Assembly (NCBI RefSeq): GCF_900104455.1
Contig: NZ_FNHB01000001.1
Location: forward strand, 124,001 to 188,000
Direction: 5' to 3'
From: Dendrosporobacter quercicolus
GTDB lineage: Bacteria > Bacillota > Negativicutes > DSM-1736 > Dendrosporobacteraceae
DNA: 64,000 nucleotides
Shown: positions 63,553 through 64,000 of the stretch, piece by piece
Layout of the letters: each line of letters begins with the position of its first letter
Numbering within the stretch: position 1 is the first letter of the stretch
Position numbers and translations under genes: made by a program
The notes under the pieces: generated by a model
Told to the model about the DNA's origin: nothing
What the model saw: the letters and a program-made list of their open reading frames with translations, nothing else
Database searches by the model: none

Positions 63553-64000
63553 ATGAGCGGGTTGGAAGCTATGCTGGCCAATGCCAAAAAGCTGTGGCCA
63601 AACCAATTGGTTAAGAGTGGCGTGTTAAACAGCAGAATGATTTGGCTGGGGGTGTTAGGGGTAATTTTACTGTTGCTGGGGGGGATTTTGGATTACCGGG
63701 GTTCGGATGTCTCTACCGAGGTTCCGGCCGAACCGCTTAAGGCTACTCAGGTGATGAACCGGACATACGAGGAGGATCTGGAAGCAAAGCTTGCCAATAT
63801 CCTGTCCAGGGTTAAAGGCGCGGGAACGGTAGCGGTCAGTGTGACTCTGGATAACGGCAGCATTCAGGAACATGCCAAGAACATCACTAAGGAGACCCGT
63901 ACCGTCCAGGAAAAAGATACTGCCGGCGGTATTCGTACAACTACCGAAACGAAAGAAAGCCAGCAAATATTGCTAAGCAAGGCAAATGGCGCCGATCATC
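63553..64000 (+). CDS. spoIIIAG: stage III sporulation protein AG, 3' end outside the window
   Basis: The frame is open from ATG 63553 to the window end, giving 149 residues. An N-terminal membrane helix (LGVLGVILLLLGGILD) is followed by an extracytoplasmic domain with LANILSRVKGAGTVAVSVTLD, the ring-building motif of SpoIIIAG. GGAGGCG precedes the start. It lies 19 bases after spoIIIAF. Confidence 0.9.
   Translation, partial: MSGLEAMLANAKKLWPNQLVKSGVLNSRMIWLGVLGVILLLLGGILDYRGSDVSTEVPAEPLKATQVMNRTYEEDLEAKLANILSRVKGAGTVAVSVTLDNGSIQEHAKNITKETRTVQEKDTAGGIRTTTETKESQQILLSKANGADH

Overview
The window looks like the chromosomal backbone of an endospore-forming Firmicute. It carries a BofC-like protein, SpoIID, a SpoIIE-type phosphatase and the start of the spoIIIA operon (AA to AG). 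Base composition is near 50% G+C. The FeS-type IscR, HemZ, QueH and the RecJ-helicase fusion together suggest a spore-forming Negativicute (Sporomusaceae-like). That placement is an inference from gene content, because no rRNA is present. Almost every gene lies on the + strand; only a LysR regulator and a PepSY protein are on the - strand.

Layout. 1-2590 is an accessory edge: an MFS transporter cut by the window start, an AT-rich alpha/beta hydrolase, and apparent remnants of a phosphopantetheinyl transferase and an IS256-type transposase. 2617-14876 holds bofC-like, ruvC-ruvA-ruvB, queH, a DUF2905 protein, spoIID, queA-tgt-yajC, a folate cyclo-ligase, a three-gene module (SpoIIE-like phosphatase, small P-loop protein, HD protein) and secD-secF. 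15027-19908 has two membrane proteins and a ChlI/MoxR-type ATPase with a VWA partner. 20176-33305 runs recJ (fused to a HIRAN domain and a RecQ-like helicase), apt, relA, an MBL hydrolase, an AI-2E permease, fur, hemZ, hisS and aspS. A candidate 6S RNA follows aspS.

33694-49594 contains ltaE, rarA, iscR-iscS-iscU-mnmA, a PRC-barrel protein, a second AI-2E permease, alaS-ireB-yqgF-DUF1292, a methyltransferase, mltG, an O-methyltransferase, a U32 peptidase and a DUF4911 protein. 49636-53598 has a class B PBP, aroQ, pepP-like and efp. 53780-59279 is a regulatory and accessory block: LysR with a divergent epoxide hydrolase, PepSY with a divergent two-component system, and a zinc-ribbon protein. 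59577-64000 is spoIIIAA to spoIIIAG, the last gene cut by the window end.

The gene order closely follows the Bacillus subtilis backbone as I remember it: bofC-ruv-queA-tgt-yajC, secDF, recJ-apt-relA, hisS-aspS-6S RNA, rarA-Rrf2-iscS-mnmA, yrrD/yrrI-alaS-yrzL-yrrK-yrzB-mltG-yrrM-yrrN, and yqhS-yqhT-efp-spoIIIA. Departures from that order mark the accessory inserts. Functionally the window covers recombination and repair, tRNA modification and charging, stringent response, protein export, Fe-S assembly, cell-wall synthesis and sporulation. No tRNA, rRNA or CRISPR array was seen.
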